Made by a program: the position numbers and the translations under genes. A stretch of DNA of 5,427 bases from Thermodesulfobacteriota bacterium (lineage in GTDB: Bacteria; Desulfobacterota; DSM-4660; Desulfatiglandales; HGW-15): contig JALOPA010000196.1 of assembly GCA_025454125.1 (NCBI GenBank), forward strand, positions 1 through 5,427, given 5' to 3'. Below the pieces are notes generated by a model that did not search any database, was not told where the DNA came from, and worked only from the letters and a program-made list of their open reading frames with translations. Within the stretch, counting starts at the first letter, position 1; each line of letters opens with the position of its first letter. This document shows positions 5,375-5,427 of this stretch, in pieces.

Positions 5375-5427
5375 GCAAGCTGCTCAAAAATGTCCAGATG
5401 CAAGGCACCCGAAATTCCGAAGAGTGA
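5375..5427. repeat. Probable half of a dispersed palindromic repeat, cut by the window end
   Basis: The stretch from GCAAGCTGCTCAAAAATG through CCAGATGCAAGGC to CGAAATTCCGAAGAGTGA is non-coding. From memory it resembles the left half of palindromic intergenic repeats in Desulfobacterota-type genomes, of general form 'CTGTTGAAAA..TCCAGATGCAAGGCG..CGAAATTCCGAGG', whose complementary half lies about 100 bases further on. That half would fall outside the window, so the inverted repeat itself cannot be verified. The rest of the etfA upstream region (5290-5374) shows no gene and no convincing promoter. Confidence 0.4.

Noticed and set aside
5361..5387. Possible minus-strand promoter for etfA (TTGAGC, 15 bases, TATTTT)
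   Set aside because: Each box matches the sigma-70 consensus at only 4 of 6 positions and the spacing is short; the -35 lies in repeat-like sequence. Too weak to annotate.

Overview
The window is about 5.4 kb of moderately GC-rich bacterial DNA. It carries four protein genes and three repeat- or hairpin-rich intergenic stretches. An acyl-CoA/ETF gene set beside a WD40-caspase protein, with dispersed-looking palindromic repeats in the gaps, fits an anaerobic fatty- or aromatic-acid-using bacterium such as a member of the Desulfobacterota (former Deltaproteobacteria). This placement is inference from gene content and remembered repeat style; no taxonomic marker is present.

Layout. Bases 3-1790 (+) hold the C-terminal 595 or so residues of a WD40 / Ig-like / caspase-fold (peptidase C14) protein whose 5' end lies outside the window. 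The gap 1791-2102 holds a compact 9-bp hairpin right after the stop, a long purine/pyrimidine-biased imperfect palindrome (about 1835-2013), and a bulged stem-loop (2059-2095) next to the end of the convergent gene. The other three genes are on the minus strand, in transcription order: etfA (5274-4264, electron transfer flavoprotein alpha subunit), an NTF2/SnoaL-like small protein (3957-3418), and a thiolase-superfamily enzyme (3308-2103). Between etfA and the NTF2-like gene (3958-4263) sits a nested palindromic element. Its outer arms are imperfect inverted repeats of the 'CTCTGTGCC' type, and they enclose two strong hairpins, one with a perfect 17-bp stem. The last 53 bases look like one half of another dispersed palindromic repeat, cut by the window edge.

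Function. EtfA carries electrons from acyl-CoA dehydrogenases, and a thiolase cleaves or condenses acyl-CoAs, so the minus-strand genes fit CoA-thioester metabolism. The NTF2-like protein has no assignable reaction. The caspase-type protein is convergent and unrelated to this metabolism. Its class is associated with regulated proteolysis and, in some bacteria, cell death or defence, but no partner genes are visible here. I see no tRNA, rRNA, CRISPR array, transposase gene or integration site. The protein genes belong to known families; the least ordinary material is in the intergenic palindromes.
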